Assembly (NCBI GenBank): GCA_000733355.1
Contig: JNVV01000009.1
Coordinates: 191,152-255,151, forward strand
Source: Falciphora oryzae
Lineage: Eukaryota; Ascomycota; Sordariomycetes; Magnaporthales; Magnaporthaceae
Reading direction: 5' to 3'
DNA length: 64,000 bases
The position numbers were made by a program, and so were the translations under genes. This document shows, piece by piece, positions 43,101-55,914 of this stretch. Each line of letters opens with the position of its first letter. The first letter of the stretch is position 1. The notes under the pieces were generated by a model that ran no database searches, was not told where the DNA came from, and saw only the letters and a program-made list of their open reading frames with translations.

Positions 43101-46100
43101 CTTTGGGTCTCTGGTGCGCAACAAGGACGCGGTCGACACGGCCCTCAGCCTCGCGGGCTCGCTGTTCGTGCACGGCGCGGCCGTCGACTTTGGCGCCGTC
43201 AACTTCCCGGTGCCGCCGCCGAAGCCGGTCAAGGTGCTAAGCGACATGCCCAAGTACGCGTGGGACCATAAGACGCGGTACTGGTGGGAGACGCGCGTGA
43301 GCAGGGCGCACCTGCACCGCAAGTTCCCGCGCAACGACATCCTGGGCAGCCTGGCCGACTGGTCCAACGATATGGAGCCGACGTGGCGCAGCATCCTCCG
43401 CGCGGATGACGTACCGTGGGTCCGCGGCCACGCTATGCAGGAGATGACCGTGTTCCCCATGGCGGGCTACCTCAGCATGGCCATCGAGGCCGCGGCGCAA
43501 AGGGCGGCCGTGGCGGCAGGGCTGGGTGCGCAGGGCGCGGAGGGGCTCGTCGACAAGTTTGTGTTCCGCGACGTTACTATCAGCCGCCCGCTTGTCATCC
43601 AAGAGGGCGTCGATTCCGAGACCAACATCACTCTGAGGCCCAACCCCGAGGGCACGCGCGAGTCCTCGGCCGTGTGGGACGAGTTCCGCATCTCCTCCTG
43701 GAACAAAGAGCGCGAGTGGGTCGAGCACTGCCGCGGCCTGCTCCGCGTCGAGCACAAGCCCGGGGCCATCACCGCCCCTGCAGCCGGTGGCAGCAATCAG
43801 GCAAACACGGTGCACGACGCGTCCACAGAAAATGTGGCCGTTTTCGAGGCGCGCAAGCGCAGGGTCCTCGATGCCTGCACCGACCCCGTGCGTGCTGATG
43901 AGCTGTACGAGGAGCTCGAGGCCGTGACGGTCAAGTACGGTGCGCAGTTCAGGTCGATGGAGAACTGCACGGCAAGCGACACGTCCTGCGTGGCCGACGT
44001 GGTGGTGCCCGACACAGCCAAGATCATGCCCAAGGGGTACGAAGCGCCGCTGCACATCCACCCGACGCTGCTGGACCAGTTCACGCACGCCGCCTGGGTC
44101 ATCCTGGGTGCGGGCAGACACAAGCTTCCGGCTCTGTTCATGCCCCGTTTCTTCAAGAGCCTGACCGTATCGGCCGACGTCCGCCGCTTGGCGAGCCAGC
44201 CTGGCGACCGTGTCCGCGTCTATGGCGAGGGTAACCCGAACTTTGCCCACCCGGGCTCGACCAAGATCACCATGTTTGCGACAAGCATGGATGGGCGAAA
44301 GGAGCTAATAAACATGGAGGGGCTGGTGATCGACCCAATTTTCGACGGCGAAGCCGCGGTCGCGGAGGCGGCCGGTGCACGGGAGCTCTGCTTCAAGGAG
44401 TCCTGGGAGCCGCTGTATCCTGAGGTGGTTTCCTCTGACGATCCCTCCGAGCCGGCGATCTCAAATGGAGTCAACGGTACCTATGGTACGAATGGAGTCC
44501 ACGAAGAAACGGTTGATGTAGCTGAGGTGCCCGCTCGGGCCAAACGAGATATTACAGATGACATCGTGATAGTCGCCACACATCAACAACAGGGTGCGGA
44601 AGGGCTGGCCACAGCGCTCAAGGAGAAGCTCCTCGCCAGACACCAGTCCGACAGAGTGCCGGACATCAACGTGGCTTCGCTCGAGACGGCGCCAGCAGGT
44701 CCTACCACAGCATCCCGGTATGCGGGCAAGGTCTGCATCGTGCTCGTCGAGCTCGACGGACAGCCCCTCCTGGCCGGTCTGGACGCAGCCGCCTTCGGGA
44801 ACGTACAGCGACTCATCCTCTCCGCAAAGGGGATTCTGTGGGTCGTCAGGGGTGCGCACTCAGACGCCACGGACCCTCGCCTGGGCATGGTCCTCGGCCT
44901 GGCGCGGACGGTGAGGTCAGAGACGGGCATGAAGTTTGCGACTCTGGATCTTGACGGCGAGACGGAGCTGTCGGGGCTGAGAGACGCGGGTTTCATCGCC
45001 GAGATCGCCAGCCACGTGTTCGGAATGACGACCACCCCCGACGGCGACGACGATATCAGCAACGGGGGCGACCCTGACATGGAGTTCCAGGAACGGCAAG
45101 GAGTCCTGAGCGTCTGCCGCGTGACGGACGACGTCGAGCTGGACGCCTTCGTGGAGCAGCACACCAACCCCGCTACGCCGCCCTTCCCGCAGCCCTTCGG
45201 CCAGCCCGGCCGGCCGCTGCGGCTCGCGGTCGGGACCAAGGGCGCGCTCGACACGCTGCACTTTGTCGATGACGAAAAGGCCGCCGTCCCTCTCAAGCCG
45301 GACGAGATCCTGATCGAGATCAAGGTGACAAGCATGAACTTCAAGGACATCATGGTCTCGATGGGCGAGGTCCCCTCGCCGTACCTGGGCGTCGAGTGCG
45401 CCGGCCTGGTCAGCGCCGTGGGCGCCGGCGTGGCCGACTTCAAGCTTGGCGACCGCGTCTGCGCCAGCTCCGAGGGCGCCTACTCGACCTACACGCGCTG
45501 CAAGTCGACCAGCGCCGCCAGGGTGCCCGACGACATGACCCTCGAGGCCGCCGCGACCGTGCCCGTCGTCTTCTCGACGGCCTACTACGGCCTCTTCGAC
45601 GTCGGCCGCCTGCAGCGCGGCGAGACGGTGCTGATCCACGCCGCGGCCGGCGGCGTCGGGCAGGCCGCCGTCATGCTGGCGCAGATGGTCGGCGCCGAGG
45701 TGTACGCGACGGTCGGCAGCGCAGCCAAGAAGGAGTTTCTGATGGCCACCTACGGCGTGCACGAGGACCACATCTTTTACAGCCGCGACGTTTCCTTCGC
45801 CGAGGCCGTCAAGCGCGCCACGGGCGGTAGGGGCGTTGATGTGGTGCTCAACTCGCTGGCCGGCGACGCGTTGCGCGAGACCTGGGAGTGCCTCGCCTGC
45901 TTCGGCCGCTTCGTCGAGATCGGGAAGCGCAGCATCTTGGCCAACGCCAGCCTGGGCATGGCCGTCTTTGACAAGAACGCCTCCTTCTCCTCGATTGACT
46001 TAACGCTTGTGGCCTCTGACAAGCCGCGCGTTATGCGCAGGCTCTTGGATGATGTGTTCAAGCTGCTGAGCTACGGCGTCGTCAGACCCATCTCGCCCAC

Positions 46101-47535
46101 AACCACCTTTAGTATGTCCGAGGTCGAGGCAGCGTTCCGGACCCTGCAGGCCGGCAAGGCTCACGGCAAGATCCTCGTGACCGCCACCACCGACGACATG
46201 GTCAAGGTATGTGTATTTGTCTTCTCTCGATCCCGTTTCAGGCCTGGCTGACGACCCACCCTCGACAGGCAACATACTCCCCCAAGGCATTCGAGAAGCT
46301 GCTCCGCCCAGAAGCAACATACATCGTCGTCGGCGGTACCGGTGGTATCGGGCGCAGCATCGCCAGGTGGATGACGCAGAAGGGTGCCAGGAATATCGCC
46401 CTCGTTTCGCGTTCAGCGAAGGTGGCGCCCAAGGTTGCCCAGCTGATCGACGAGGCCAAGTCCGAGCACGGCGCAAGGATTTTTGTTAGCCGCTGCGATG
46501 TCTCCCAGTCAGCCGACGTGGAGAGGATGATTGCCGACCTGGCAGCCGCCCAGATGCCTGCCGTCAAGGGCGTCATCCACAGCGCCATGGTTCTCGATGT
46601 GAGCCAAGCCCTTCCTCACTTAGCCCCAGAGGTCCAGGTTTTATGATACAGCTGCTAACACTCAAATGCAGGACGTCTTGTTCGAGAAGATGGAATTCCG
46701 CCAGTGGGAGACCGTGGTCCGATCCAAAGTAGCGGGCGGCTGGAATCTGCACAACGCGCTGCTGGGTCAGCCGCTCGACTTCTTCATCGCCCTCAGTTCC
46801 GTAGCCGGCATCATCGGCAACCAGGGCCAATCGGCCTACGCGGCCGCAAACACCTTCCTAGACAGCCTGGTGCGGCACCGCCGGCGTCTCGGTCTGCCCG
46901 CCGCCACGCTCGACCTGGCTGCCGTCAGCGATACGGGCTACCTGGCCGAGAACGCGGAGCGGCAGCGTGAGGTGTTGGCCCAGATTGGCGGCGAGGCCAT
47001 TTCTGAGAAGGAGATCCTCTCTTTGATCGCAGCCGCCGTCTCGGGAAAAGCAGACGAGACGTGCGGCGGCCAGGTCGTCACTGGCCTCAAGCTCTCGCCG
47101 GCAGCCACCTCGCTACCCTTCTGGGCCTCGGACGCGCGCTTCTCGCCTCTCAGGGCCAGGCTTCAAGAGCGGCAGGCGGCCGAGGGTGGTGGGGCTGGTG
47201 CCGCGGCGTCGACTGTCTCCCCAGGAGCGGCGCTCAAGCGAGCCGGTTCGTATGAAGACGCACGCAAGATCATCATCGACGCGCTGCTGGACAAGACGGC
47301 GGGCGTGCTCATGCTACCTCGCGAGGAGCTCGACCCCAGCAAAGGAACCGTCTTCTACGGTCTCGATTCTCTTGTGTCCATCGAAATCCGCAACTGGATC
47401 ACCCGCGAGTTTGGCTCTGTGTTGCAAATTCTCGACCTGCTCAGCAGCGGGTCCTTCTCTTCACTGGCGGACACGGTGCTCAAGAAGACCGAGCTGTGCT
47501 CCTTCGACAAGGTGGCCCCTCTTAATTTGTCGTAA
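40138..47535 (+). CDS. highly reducing type I polyketide synthase (KS-AT-DH-ER-KR-ACP)
   Basis: Three exons, 40138-46206, 46269-46598 and 46672-47535, giving 2420 residues. A low-complexity N-terminal tail (about 1-132, NGTNGTNG runs) precedes the ketosynthase (KYEPVAIIGMSCRLPGG; Cys near 308 in DTACSSSL; EAHGTGT and NVGHLEG His). The acyltransferase has GHSSGE with Ser near 764. The dehydratase has VRGHAMQEMTVFPMAGY (His near 1098) and HPTLLDQFTHAAW (Asp near 1313). The enoylreductase starts near 1690 and has HAAAGGVGQAA. The ketoreductase has VVGGTGGIGRSIARW and SSVAGIIGNQGQSAYAAAN. The carrier domain has FYGLDSLVSIEIRNW with Ser near 2366. No SAM-binding methyltransferase motif is seen in the linker between DH and ER, and no thioesterase follows, so release needs another enzyme. 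All active-site residues are intact. The product should be a reduced, unmethylated chain. Confidence 0.96.
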
Positions 47536-48078
47536 TAGATTGGGAGTGGAGGGCATTGACGGGTTGGTGTTGTCCGTACAGGGTGACAGACGAAATCGTG
47601 TTTCCTTGTTTCTCTGGGATTTTTTCTTCATGTTTATCGATTTGTGTTTCGAGAAATATCTTTCGGTTCCGCGGGTTGCAGCGTCGAGCCTGGCATCAAT
47701 TCTGGTCTCTGTTTCGGGAGTTAGTACGCAAATTACTTGGGCCATGTTTCATTTGACTGTAGTTGATTACATCCTCATCCCAACACCCTCGTCTACGTAA
47801 GACGTCCCTAGCGCCAATGTTCATCGTTCGAACGGGCTAGATCATCGCGATGGGCCGATGACCCCTACATCCGACTAGTTGACTAAGGTGGTCCAGAGAC
47901 GGTAATCCTGCACAGGCTCAAAATTCATCTGGGCGTGGATGGTCATACATGGCTATTCCTCAAGTATCAGGTGCAGTTAGTGCCGATGAAGATACTGGCG
48001 AGCATCGCACCTCAAAGGACACGAGCTTTGGCCGGCACGTGTCCTCGGTCCTCAATCCGTGCCCGACATTCCGTCGGG
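47536..48078. other. intergenic between convergent PKS and regulator genes
   Basis: 3' flanks only. No gene is supported. Confidence 0.45.
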
Positions 48079-50772
48079 CTACCACTCTTCTATCGAGGAG
48101 CTTGCCGGTGACGGGCAGTCCTCCTGGGGTGTAACCTGAAGACGTCTATAAGACTGAATAATCGCGTCCATTCTCTTCGCCTGTGGGTCGTCAGCAACGC
48201 TGACAACGCCTATAGGGTAGAGAGATCTGAGGTAGGTGGCCAGTGTCTCCTCGCTTTCACGCGGCTCCAAGTCGACGCCATGGTCGCGGAGCATAGCGAG
48301 CTCGCCGGGTGCCAGGGATTGACGAATGAGCCTGAAAATGACTTCGCTGAGCAAGCTGTAGCGGGCGTGCTCGCGCAAGCTTTGCGCGCCGAGCATGAGG
48401 CTCGACAGCGCTTCGTCGCGAGATCGACGGTCGACACCATGTAAAGTGACGCTTTGGTTCTGATTTGCCGTGGACGCTGGCGACATTATAGCTTGCAAAC
48501 GCGATATTGCGGTAAGCGAAGCAATCGCAGAGTAATGTATCAGGCTCGAGTCCCAAAGGTCGAATCCGTGCCGGAGATAGAAAAGCCGAAAGACTGTTTC
48601 ATAACACGCTTTGGAATGGGAGACGACAGCCGCCGGAGAGGCATCGGCCTCTGCAGTGTTCCCAGCGAGTCCGCCCAGTGACATGGCGGCGAACGGCTCA
48701 AACAATAGAGTCATAAGGTTGTGGTAATGCATATGTAGTTTCAGATCCGATGGCGTAACGACCCTGTCCGCCCGAAGGGGAGGGGGCAGGTGGTCGTACC
48801 AATAGAGCAGTCTCTTCCGGTAGCCCATCGCTTCGAGAAGCGACAAAGAGCGTGGACTTTTGCCTTGGCCGTATACCCGCTCTGCGATGTCGCACATTAT
48901 TTGCCGGAAGCCCACAGTGGACCGGAAAGTCAATCCGTGGTGGCAGGGCACCGGCTGCTGCGCACCGGGAAACTGTAGCCACAGCTCCCCGGCGTACTTG
49001 GAGTAGTGGACCTCGTCCAGGGGTGGGAAGGGAGCGGGTCGCTCTGTGAGAAAAGGGGCCCGGAAAAAGCAGAAACTCTGGATGCTAGATCGACGATAGG
49101 GCAGAGTATTGCCTTTGTGGTTAGCCAACGGGAATCTGTGCAGCTAGAGGCCTCGGCTTCGTACTTTCCGAGAACCGCGGTTCTCACTCGGTTAGTTAGG
49201 GCGGACGAGCAGATAGTACCTTTCCCAGGCGTAGACGCCTTGTGCCGTCACTGTGTAGACGGCTTTGCGTTTCGGACTCAGTGACGCGTATGTCGCAGGA
49301 CTGAAAATTCCCATTTCACGCCCGACAGCGACGGACTGGGCAAGAAAGGACGTGCCGACTTTATCAAGGCCGTCCACGTTATGGGACACGCAGATTATAA
49401 CACCAGCTTGGACAGTCGTGATTTGGTGCTCGCCCCACTCCAGCTCCCATAGCCGCTTGGACTCGGCCATGAATTGGTAATACAGACTTTTTGGGTCCCA
49501 GTAATGTGCTCTTTTATCTAGCCCCTTGTGGCCGTGCTGTACGCGGGGGGGGATTAGTTACATAAGCCAAAGAGACCATTGAGATCAGGGATGTGAGTAA
49601 GCAAACAGGAAGGTGAAGGGGCAGTTGAAGAGAACAGGGATGGGATCCAACATACACAAGCGATGGCCAGAATGGCATTGACAAGTAACGGCGAGCAGTA
49701 CCGTTCGCGGCCCGACGCCATATCGCTAAGAAAATGATCCTTGTGGAACACGCAGCAGTAGGTGAATTCGTGGATGAAGTAGATCTCGAGCAGATCTCGC
49801 ACCAAAGTGTCAGATGATGTGACCGACGTCCATCTAGAGGCTTTGATCAGGTCGAGTCGGGGGTCGGCAAGCTTCCCGGTATGAAATGGCACTTGATACA
49901 TCCTCACGGTGTCATCCGTAGGCGTTGCGGCTGACGGACGGCCCTCTGATGACTCCGGTGTGGCCGACCCAGATTCTGTAGATTCTGAACGTTGTGTATT
50001 GTCGGTCTGTTGACCCTCCTTGCCAAGCGTGTGTTGGTAGAGTATCGAGTTGATGTATGGGTTGGTCTTGACATCGAGCAGGAAGGACGGCATACCGGAG
50101 ACGAGTGGGAACTGGAAACAAAACGGGACGGCGGCCGGGTCCAGCCGGAGCTGCAGCAACAGGTCGCCGTCCTTGACGAGCCGGACGATGGACTCGACCT
50201 GCTCGCCGCAGCGGACGCGGGACACGATGGAGCCGACCTCGTGCTCGGGCCGCGTGCGCAGGATCTCGACCAGCTCCTCGTAGGCCGATGCGCGCTGGTG
50301 GAGGCGCTCCTCGGAGAGGGCGAGCCGCTCGTTGGCCGCCTCGAGGTCGTCGAGCTTCCTCTTCATGGCCTCGGCTTGGGGCACCTCGTACTCGCACTCC
50401 AGGCCCGACTGTGCGCATCGCAGGCAGATTGGTCGTGCCCCGTTGCACTAGATAAATGGGGGATAAAAACGGTCGCCCGCGCCTCCCCCGCTTGGGGTGT
50501 GCCGGGTGCGTGCACGCGCCGAGCGCGAGGCAGCCCGACGCGGGAGATGGCAGTATTCGTCAGCCACACGAACGCGGATGGGATCATGACGCCAGACACC
50601 AGGCGCGGCATACCTTGCTTCGCCGCTTGCGACATGGCGTGCAGGCAATGTCGGCCCTGTTCTTCCTGGGCGGCTTCCGGGACGAGCCGGACGACGAGGG
50701 CGTCGTGCTGGATGAGGCGTCGGGATCGTTTCCGGGCGGGGCTGCGGGCAGCAATTGGCGGAAGGGAGACAT
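48079..50772 (-). CDS. Zn2Cys6 transcription factor, fungal-specific TF domain
   Basis: Four exons on the minus strand: 50772-50614, 50447-49656, 49536-49220 and 49075-48079, giving 754 residues. The zinc cluster forms across the first intron: CTPCRKRRSK joins CNGARPICLRCAQSGLEC, the full six-cysteine pattern. A coiled-coil linker follows (AMKRKLDDLEAANERLALSEERL). The middle homology region runs through ASRWTSVTSSDTLVRDLLEIYFIHEFTYCCVFHKDHFL and LLVNAILAIAC, then HGHKGLDKRAHYWDPKSLYYQFMAESKRLWELE. The third intron restores AWESFCFFRAPFLTERP, typical of the Nit-4-like subgroup. It would bind CGG-based DNA sites in the nucleus. Its position beside the PKS makes it the likely cluster activator. 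I prefer Met at 50772 over the further upstream Met at 50961 because the segment between is unlike the family. Confidence 0.88.
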
Positions 50773-51800
50773 GGTTCCGAGGGCGTCGCCGTTGGACGCT
50801 TGGCGCCCGCGTGCCACCCGGGCGGGTGTCTGTTGCGTCGGATGACGGACCGGTATTTGCACGCGTTTGATCCGGGCTGTCTCTTCGATGCGATGGGGAT
50901 AGGGACTGGAGGGGTGGTGTCGGATACCAGACGTCAATCCGCTGACGTGCAGGATTGGCACGGCCCGACTGCGAAGAGACCCAGCGAAGTTGTAGTCAGG
51001 GTCCCGGAATGGTCCGCCAAAGGGTTCAACTAGCCGAGGGTCCAGGCAATTGCAAGCACAGCTGCAAGGGAGACGTGACTTTTATGCTGCCTCATGCTAC
51101 CCAACGCCATGACCACGCACAATTCGACACCGCGAAATCATCGACCCTTCCGCCCGTTGGCCATGGAGCCATGCTGACGGCAAAGTTCTTGATCGATGTC
51201 GACCCCGAAATTCAAGGTTACCGTGATCTGATGGCCCTACAATTCTTCTTTTCTTGACCCCTTTGTTTGCCCCAGCTCTCCCCAACCTTTGTGTCATGGG
51301 GAGACAGGCAGACCCTGGCCGCCCTAGCCCTGTCCCAAAGGACGAGTTCTGGAGACTTTATTGGATATTTCAGCGGTCCCTGCAGCGGTGTGTGGGCCTG
51401 GATGCTGCATCTTGGCCCGACAACCTTGCCAAGCGGACGAAACGCCCGGTTCGGGCCCTGGAATTTCGTGGCCACGCGAGTCGGCGAAAACGAGCTGGCG
51501 CCTACTCGCTGGACCAAAGAAGGTGCGTCAAATCAGAGAAAAACAAGCACACACGCTTGGGCGATCAAGGCTTGTGTCAATGTGGCCAGATGCAATTCGA
51601 TCGTTGGACAAATAAGGATTGGACGAAGGAGAAGGAGAAAGCAAGAAAAAAAGGGACAAAAAAAAAGCCAATTGTGCCGAATCCAATATTGACCCCGCCA
51701 GCTGCCCGCACAAATTGGGGTTTCGCCACCATTACTACAATCTCGGGCAACAGCCCAACCCACCGCTATGGGCTCCTTCTCTGCATTTTATCACGTCTTT
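50773..51800. other. intergenic between regulator and tyrosinase
   Basis: No supported gene. It should carry the promoter of the Zn2Cys6 gene and the 3' flank of the tyrosinase. Confidence 0.45.
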
Positions 51801-53518
51801 CTAGACATAGTAGTAACAGAACTGCCCCTTGTTTCCTCCAAACTGGTCGTTGAGCTCCCGGAGCGAGGCGGGCGGTGGCCCCAGCCACTGGAGGTCGACC
51901 ATGATGTCCTCGACCTTGCTCCCTGGCTGGATCCGCGGGGCACCCGGCGCCACGGACATGCGGTTAGGGTCTGGGATCGCGTTAGACCCCTGGATGCGGT
52001 TCTCCGGGTCTTGCATCTGCCAGATCCTCCACAGCCGATCAAGTGCCCCATGATGGAAGTAGAAGGCCGGGTCGCCGGGGGAGGCGTAGAAGTCCTGTGC
52101 ACGCACAGCCGGTTAGTCTCGCCGCCGCCGCCGTTTTCGGTCAGCTGGCTTACGGAGGGGATAGGTAGCTACTCACGCCGCCAGGGTCGCCACCGATCAT
52201 GAAGTGGCCGGCATTGTGGAGCTGTAGCGAGATGAGGTCAGTGCTGGTATTCACAAAGGGAGGAAAATCGGGCCCGAGAAAATCCAGAGCACAAAGGCCA
52301 CAAAGGCCAAAAAACCAAGCCCCTTGCCGGAGTGGACTCACTCCCCACGGGTGGTTGTCGTTTTGCAGGAACGGCTGCCCGAGATACCGGTCGTAGAAGT
52401 TGTTGATGCGAGGGTAGTCCATGATGAGCGAGTGTGAGTAGTTCGCCCTCGCACCCAATGCCGAGTTGACATTGACGTCGCGCCTCAGACATCTGGGGTT
52501 GGAGCCCAAGCCGTTGGCTTGGGGGTTCCTCTTGATGCCGTTGACAACAGTCGCCCCGGGGCCCAGGCTCACGACCATGCTGTTCCAGGCTTTGCGTCAG
52601 CAGTGTCCCATTCTGCGGAAGGGAGCCTCGACAAAAATGGATAGCTTACTCCGAGAACGGCCCAGACTTGACGCACCCACCGCCTCCGCCTGGCTTGATC
52701 AGGTTGTACGGGGCGCGGAACCCCATCATGACGCCACGATAGTTGTTGTACTCTCCCTGGCCGCCCATGCTGGAGCTGTTTCCGTTGAACATGGGCGAGT
52801 TGGTCGGGTCTTCGGCGTAGCGTTCGTAGTTCATGTACTGTGCAGTTTCGATGTCAACATCTCATTCCGACCCTCATCAGGAATGCATGACGGAAAGACG
52901 AACCGGCTGGTATCCCTTGTATCCACACTCAGTGCGCAGGGCGTTTTCATAGGCCCAGATGAAATAATGATGAGCAGCGAAGAGATTTGTCTATAGCCAT
53001 GTCAGTGCCAAGCCATACTCCACGATTTGTCTCTTGCAATTCTTACCGGGCCATGCAGAGGACCAGCTTGCGTCATGTGGAAGGCGACAAAGTCGTCGAA
53101 GCGATTCAGGGCTCCGGGAAACTTGTCTCGCGGAGACTTGGGTGGCAGCTTCATGAGACACTGAACCGCAGCGATGTACTCCTCGCGTTCCGGCACCGAG
53201 AGATCACTCCTATATAGGCAGCTGTCAGTCATGTGTGAAGCTATGTTTTGTGCTTCTGCTAAAGCAACAGGTATGAACCACTGACCATTCTCTCCTCACG
53301 GCGGCATTTTCTAGCGTGCACCCGTTGGTGTTCGACTTTTTGCTGATCCACTGCTCGACCTTGGTCCAGGTCTTGGCCTCGAGCTGGTCCACGATGTCGA
53401 GTTTGTAGTGGCCGTTCCGGAAGGCGTTCTTGAAGTACGGCGCTCGCTTCTCGACCGGGCCTGCCGCGGCTCCTCCTAAGAGCAGGCAGCCCACGACTGT
53501 GGCGGCAGTGACAATCAT
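51801..53518 (-). CDS. secreted tyrosinase (type 3 copper oxidase)
   Basis: Seven exons on the minus strand: 53518-53286, 53209-53047, 52990-52904, 52837-52650, 52579-52342, 52221-52177 and 52094-51801. They sum to 415 residues with all junctions in frame. A signal peptide (MIVTAATVVGCLLLGGAAAG) ends near a Lys-Arg site. Copper site A is FHMTQAGPLHGP joined to TNLFAAHHYFIWAYE (His near 122, 130, 139 or 140). Site B is LHNAGH (305 and 309) and FYFHHGALDRLW (332/333). GPFSDMVVSLGP is another family block. The protein ends shortly after QFCYYYV and lacks the long C-terminal lid of melanin-type tyrosinases, like the compact tyrosinases found in some secondary-metabolite clusters. It would hydroxylate or oxidise phenols with O2. 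It is transcribed in the same direction as the regulator. Confidence 0.92.
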
Positions 53519-55216
53519 CTTGGCTGTTTCTGACCCGCGTGGACAAGCCTGATGAATCCGGGCTCAGGGCTCGGGGTTGCCTAACAAGAACTTGACTGCC
53601 CAAGAGGATGGGAGTCTTTGTCTAGGGAAACGGGTGAGGAAAAACGAAGGTAGTTATGGATGTTGAGGCGGCTTCGGTAAGCCTCTTTTCACCTTCCTTG
53701 CCGGGAGCCACAAGGGGGCGGAGGGCCATGTTGCGTAGTATATGCCAATGTTCCATCCAAAAAGGGTTGGCTTAAGGGCCGAATACGTGATGCCGGAATG
53801 GAGAGCCGGCTTTCCAAGGGGGCAACTGCCACTGTTTTGCTTGGCGCTGTCCCGGATCTGCCGGAGGCGAGATAGCGGCGTGGCGATCCAATTTTGTAGA
53901 CATATTAACTTGACATTTCCAATAACGTTTCGTTGAGTCTTTGTGTGCACAAGCGTGCAGCAGTCCGCGAGGCCATCGCCAGCATGGTCCTCCGGCCTGT
54001 CTTGGCGTCAGCAGATGCGAGGTCGGGCCGTGTTGGAGGCTTCTCGTAGCACAGACTTGCTCACCTGGGCACATGATTTTAGCGAAAATAGTTGGATTAG
54101 GTTGCGTAACCCGCAATCAAATTCCCCGTGCATTTGCGGCGGCATATGTGACAAGGCGGGTGTGGGGGATTGGGCCTCGAGTCCCATGTTCACGTCTTCA
54201 CCACTCTGCCGGTAGGAGCACATGATGTGCCCTCGGAATATTCTACCAGGGTAGCAGGGTGTTCGGGACGCACAAGACACGGGATCTAGAATGGATGGAT
54301 GAGTGGAGTGGATGAAGGCAGTGGTCGTTTTTAATAACGCGGTCACTGCCTCCGATATTTATCCATGGACAGCGGCAAAACAACAGTCCAGTGAGAACAC
54401 AGGAGCAATTTAACGGTTCGAACGGCACTTGGGGCGGGCAGATATCAATTACATTCGGTGATACATGCTGACAGCTCAAGTACCGCGTGATTGGGCCTCG
54501 GAATCTGTGACCCTAAATGGCTTTTCTTCGAAAGCATCTGCAGTCCCAAGCATCCGTGCAAACCGTTTTCTTCTCACCGGGCTGGAAAGCAGGGCTGAAA
54601 GAAGCTGCAGAAGGTTGGTCGCCACCAACACTTGATTCACAGTCGCCGAGTAAGCACGTGTTTTCGGTTCTTTTGCGCTGGACGCATCTGCTGATAAGAC
54701 GTCTGCCTTTAACCTCTTAACAAATCTTTCGACGAAAGAATTCGGGGAAGATTTTGCGCATGCTCCAGATACCGAATCTAGATGCCGACGGTGAAGATCG
54801 GCAACCTGCATGCCCAGCCCTTACAACAGATTTGCCGTTGAGAGAATTTGTACAATCATTACGCGGATGTCGCTGTAATCTCGGACTCAAAGGAGAAAAA
54901 GGACCGATGTCCCTTTCCATAAGCATCAGTTCGCTCAGAGTCCCTCTAGAAACTCAAATACCATAATCGCACTGTTCTCCATTGTCTGGAGGTGAGAAAT
55001 AATGAGTCGGATGACAACTAATAGACCCCGACTGGTGACAAATATCGGCTTTCGCAAACGGCTTGGGGTCCGGCGGAAAGAAAAGACATGATGATAGAAC
55101 ACCAAACAGCGTTCATTTTGTTGGTCAAGAAATATGATGCTGACTTGGGGAGTTGCCACCGGTTTTTCTTGAATAATGTTCGCCGCGCTCTGGTATATTG
55201 CAGGTTCCTTTCTTGT
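53519..55216. other. intergenic, 1.7 kb
   Basis: No supported gene. The left end is the tyrosinase promoter. The rest shows no motif that I recognise. Confidence 0.4.
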
Positions 55217-55914
55217 TCATAGAGGGCTGGGCTTTATTGCTCCTCGTGTCCACCAATTCCTGGAGGCCACATCGACTGATAAGTTTCCTGTTGTCTCCTT
55301 AACACTATGGGATCAGGAGGGGTTAGTTGTCATCACTGAATGAACTCAAAAGGCTGTTTGATAAAGACGCGTACTTACAATTCTCTGCGTGCGAGGTTGC
55401 CTGGGTAGTTAGACGAGGACTGGATGTCAAAGTTGCTGGTTATTGGTGTTAGCCAAGATATCATGGCTCAGAATACGGCAGATCTTAGTCATACATGGAG
55501 TAAAGGAGCATGCGATCCTCGAAATCCCCCTCGGGCTCCGAAACTTTTCGATGCTTCCGGCGATATTCATGGATGTACCGCTCGCCAACGTGATGGCAAG
55601 GACAGGCCCAGGGGCCAAGATCGACTTGAATGACTCCGAGGAGTCAGTGGATGACAAACAATGGGATGAGCCGGGAGAATTTGCGTCCATGGTGACCCCA
55701 CAGGCTACAGGGGTCGGATACGATGGGGCTCCCTACCCTGGCGTCCATGCCGATATTGCCATGCCAGAGGTCGCCGTGAACCAGAGCCGGCTGGATGGGT
55801 CGACCTCCGGATTGCAGCGGGCGCAGAAGACGCGGGATCAACTTGTCGGACAAAACGTTTCTCAACACAACGAGCTCCGCATCTGGGCCTTAAATCTGCT
55901 CATGCTCGTCAGCC
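55217..55914 (-). pseudogene. 5'-truncated fructosamine/ketosamine-3-kinase remnant
   Basis: On the minus strand, homology begins right at the repeat edge with DEHEQI, an in-frame TAA (55890-55892), then GPDAELVV, DKLIPRLLRPLQSGGRPIQPALVHGDLWHGNIGMD, which contains the HGDLWxGN catalytic loop, and PIVSDPCSLWGHH. After a break of about 65 bases it resumes as VDLGPWACP, GERYIHEYRRKHRKVSEPEGDFEDRMLLYS. Two good introns then follow (GTATGA...ACCAG and GTAAGT...CATAG), giving NFDIQSSSNYPGNLARREF and a terminal exon ending at 55217. The N-terminal ATP-binding lobe is missing. It must therefore be a remnant, although the C-terminal splice sites look intact. The family phosphorylates sugar-modified lysines for deglycation. 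Confidence 0.75.
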
